Below, one piece after another: positions 62,214-64,000 of a stretch of DNA of 64,000 nt; the first letter of the stretch is position 1, and each line of letters begins with the position of its first letter. A program made the position numbers and the translations under genes. Under the pieces are notes generated by a model, which was not told the DNA's origin, ran no database searches, and was given only the letters and a program-made list of their open reading frames with translations. The DNA is from Dyadobacter arcticus (lineage in GTDB: Bacteria; Bacteroidota; Bacteroidia; Cytophagales; Spirosomataceae), in assembly GCF_011762185.1 (NCBI RefSeq), contig NZ_JAASQJ010000001.1, positions 992,001-1,056,000 of the forward strand, given 5' to 3'.

Positions 62214-63020
62214 CTATTCTCGCCAACCAAAAATATTTAACTGAAGATCCATTACATCGTTTGCCCTATAACGATGATTAATGAAAGGCCTGAGCCGATG
62301 CTGGTTGGTATCGATAAAATAGCGAAAGCCGCTCTCTTCAAAAATGCTGACGACATTTGCTAATTCCTGCGGATGGTCAACATAAGAATGAAATTCGACA
62401 AACAAGTTTTGAACATGTCCAAGCGCATATTGGCAATCGCTCAGTACCGCATTTTCTGCGCCTTCAATGTCGATTTTCAGAAAGTCAATATGCGTTTCCT
62501 TTAACAGATAATCTTTCAGCCTCACAGAAGGAACTTTTCTCTTTTCGGAAACAGAATAAATGGAAGACGAATCGGCTGACTCACTACCGAATAAGATACC
62601 ATTGTTGTCTGTCCATACTGCTTTGTCCACGATATCCACTCCCGTTATCGCATTTTCATGGAGATTTCTTTTGAGTAGTAATGCAATGTTTTGTTCTGCC
62701 TCAAAGGCGACAACACGAGCGTTCGGATAAAGTTTTTTGAAATAAAGGACACTCATACCCACATTCGCACCGCAATCCAGGATAACAGGCGTGGAGTTAC
62801 CTGCTTCAAAAAAATAAAATTCATCCGCAAAAATCTCTTTATGCTGCCATAAAAACGACATGGTATCAGGAACCTGTAAGCGGAAAGCGCCGAATTTTAC
62901 GTGTTTTAACTGATGCCGCCGACTATTTCCATATTTAAATAGCAAACCCATAAACTCTCTGTTAGCAGGCGTGCTGAGGGAATGAAAAGGTTCTTTGAGC
63001 AAATAGCGAAGCCAATACAT
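62214..63020 (-). CDS. FkbM family methyltransferase
   Basis: 268 residues. FkbM domain: VILDCGANVGMSVLYFKKLY (SAM motif I), VVAFEAEQNIALLLKRNLHE, IDFLKIDIEGAENAVLSDCQ (motif with D-x-EGxE) and NLFVEFHSYVDHPQEL. Transfers a methyl group to a sugar hydroxyl, commonly in surface polysaccharides. Follows the GT2-like gene by 14 bases on the same strand. Confidence 0.92.
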   Translation of the reverse strand: MYWLRYLLKEPFHSLSTPANREFMGLLFKYGNSRRHQLKHVKFGAFRLQVPDTMSFLWQHKEIFADEFYFFEAGNSTPVILDCGANVGMSVLYFKKLYPNARVVAFEAEQNIALLLKRNLHENAITGVDIVDKAVWTDNNGILFGSESADSSSIYSVSEKRKVPSVRLKDYLLKETHIDFLKIDIEGAENAVLSDCQYALGHVQNLFVEFHSYVDHPQELANVVSIFEESGFRYFIDTNQHRLRPFINHRYRANDVMDLQLNIFGWRE

Positions 63021-63034
63021 AGATTTAATTTCAG

Positions 63035-63937
63035 TCAGATCCGGTACTTGACCCAGTTCTTGATTTTTATTGCAAAAGGCAAATTATAGTATTTGCGAAA
63101 AGATGCGATCATTTCTGCATCAGGTTTCAACTCAGGATCCATTAAAACTTCTCCCTGGGACATTTCTTTGCCGTATTGCGCAGAAGTAAATGTGAAGTTG
63201 GTGCCACTTCCATCCGTTCCGATATTTTTTATTTTTGACCGCACGGGATACAAGCCGTAGGCCTGATGATTGAACTGAGAAAATGTCCATCGGATCGCCC
63301 ATGAATCGATGACGCCCCGCTGCTGTTTCACCAGCATTGGCCACAAATCATTACCACCGTTTTTTAATTCCCTCTGAGCGGCAGCTTTCTTTTTTATATC
63401 ATCAAAATTTTTGACATTCCAATCCGCCTTTTCCCATTTGTCCGCCCAGGTCCCCCAGCCCCATGAACTCGCACGGGGCGCAAGATATAAATCTGCTTGA
63501 TAATCCGGAGGAATAGTTAGTGGTGGTGTGTACCCGGATACGGAAAAGATATCCTGGCGAAATTCGTAAGCATTTAAGGTATCATTCATGAAATTGAGAA
63601 AATCCGGCGTACTGAGCATATCATCTTCCAGAACGATCACTTTTTTGTAGCGATTCACAATTTCACTTACCCCATCAATAACCGAAGCAGCGAGGCCTTT
63701 GTTTTTCGCAGATGTAATTAAAGTGATATTTTTGAATCCTTTAATCTCCTTGACATAATCCCGCACTTCCCTGACCAGCATCTGATCTGCATCCGTTTTC
63801 GGTCCGTCGGAATAAATGAATAATTCACTTTTGGAGGCGAGCAGACTGGATTGCAGCGATTCGACCGTCTGTTTTAAATGCCATGGACGGTTAAAGCAGA
63901 ACAATACAATAGGTGCAAGGTTACCATTTAAAGCCAT
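63035..63937 (-). CDS. Glycosyltransferase, GT2-like with GT-A fold
   Basis: 300 residues. Opening LAPIVLFCFNRPWHLKQTVE, SKSELFIYSDGPKTDADQ, then KGLAASVIDGVSEIVNRYKK and VIVLEDDMLSTPDFLNFM (Asp-rich metal motif EDD). ASSWGWGTWADKWEKADW is a strong family hallmark of a Bacteroidota/proteobacterial glycosyltransferase type. Ends with a helical tail. Follows an unseen gene with 1 base gap and precedes FkbM by 14 bases, so part of a multi-gene operon. Confidence 0.88.
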   Translation of the reverse strand: MALNGNLAPIVLFCFNRPWHLKQTVESLQSSLLASKSELFIYSDGPKTDADQMLVREVRDYVKEIKGFKNITLITSAKNKGLAASVIDGVSEIVNRYKKVIVLEDDMLSTPDFLNFMNDTLNAYEFRQDIFSVSGYTPPLTIPPDYQADLYLAPRASSWGWGTWADKWEKADWNVKNFDDIKKKAAAQRELKNGGNDLWPMLVKQQRGVIDSWAIRWTFSQFNHQAYGLYPVRSKIKNIGTDGSGTNFTFTSAQYGKEMSQGEVLMDPELKPDAEMIASFRKYYNLPFAIKIKNWVKYRI

Positions 63938-63938
63938 T

Positions 63939-64000
63939 CTAATTTTTGAATGCGTCGATGATCAGCGATGTGTACACGAGCTTTCCATCGCGATTCCGTT
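63939..64000 (-). CDS. 3' end of an upstream gene, partial (possible glycosyltransferase)
   Basis: About 20 codons before the stop TAG at 63939-63941, frame reading RNRDGKLVYTSLIIDAFKN. Only 1 base separates it from the next ATG, consistent with a polysaccharide operon. Too short to assign a family; the other two frames are interrupted or look less protein-like. Confidence 0.45.
   Translation of the reverse strand, partial: RNRDGKLVYTSLIIDAFKN

Noticed and set aside
1-64000. tRNA or rRNA genes and insertion sequences
   Set aside because: Intergenic regions were read for cloverleaf-type sequences, terminal inverted repeats and transposase motifs. None was convincing.

Overview
The window is chromosomal DNA from a Bacteroidota bacterium, probably a Cytophagales/Spirosomataceae species close to Dyadobacter (the genus is an inference). 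The basis is two SusC/SusD pairs, a DUF4249-TonB receptor pair, a type IX secretion plug protein, DUF5723, DUF4302, DUF6934 and DUF3276 proteins, weak Shine-Dalgarno sequences, and at least one promoter of the Bacteroidetes form TTTG-N19-TAnnTTTG upstream of the second SusC. No tRNA, rRNA, CRISPR array or insertion sequence was found. The ORFs look intact, apart from two genes cut by the window edges.

Layout: 1-6.0 kb holds a DUF4249 lipoprotein and TonB receptor, an SMP-30 lactonase, an AraC regulator and an SDR. 6.0-10.0 kb is an accessory island. It has a DUF6934 gene with a 56-codon partner, a five-gene operon (SymE-like, DUF433, small antitoxin-like, PIN toxin, EEP nuclease), a divergent XRE regulator whose start codon lies inside a dyad, and a PD-(D/E)XK-like protein. 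10.0-14.4 kb holds a GH18 lipoprotein, two tandem Tat-exported Gfo/Idh oxidoreductases and a HigB/HigA-like pair. 14.5-22.4 kb holds a small secreted protein and an uronate-type sugar locus (DUF4126, AraC, cytoplasmic GH88, TIM-barrel isomerase, Gfo/Idh, SDR, MFS) with intergenic repeats.

22.5-45 kb is mostly core: an ABC exporter, PBP1A, MsrB, DUF5723, a circularly permuted ATP-grasp with an esterase, PheS, a stand-alone LytTR regulator, an outer-membrane barrel, RadA, a lipoprotein/DUF58/RlpA operon, DUF3276, YchF, the T9SS plug, Uma2, ABC-F and a siroheme-type dehydrogenase. 45.3-52.4 kb is an import operon (SusC, SusD, zinc metallohydrolase lipoprotein, DUF4302). 52.5-57.0 kb is a second, convergent SusC/SusD pair. 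57.2-64 kb is a surface polysaccharide cluster (glycosyltransferases, methyltransferases, UDP-sugar dehydrogenase, FkbM) interrupted by an ORF6N gene.

The least explained parts are the 6-10 kb island, with its operator-like dyads and micro-gene, and the intergenic repeat families (TTAGCNN heptads, GAATGAGT hairpin, CACCCTGAGCGGA palindrome). All family assignments come from reading motifs; no database search was run.
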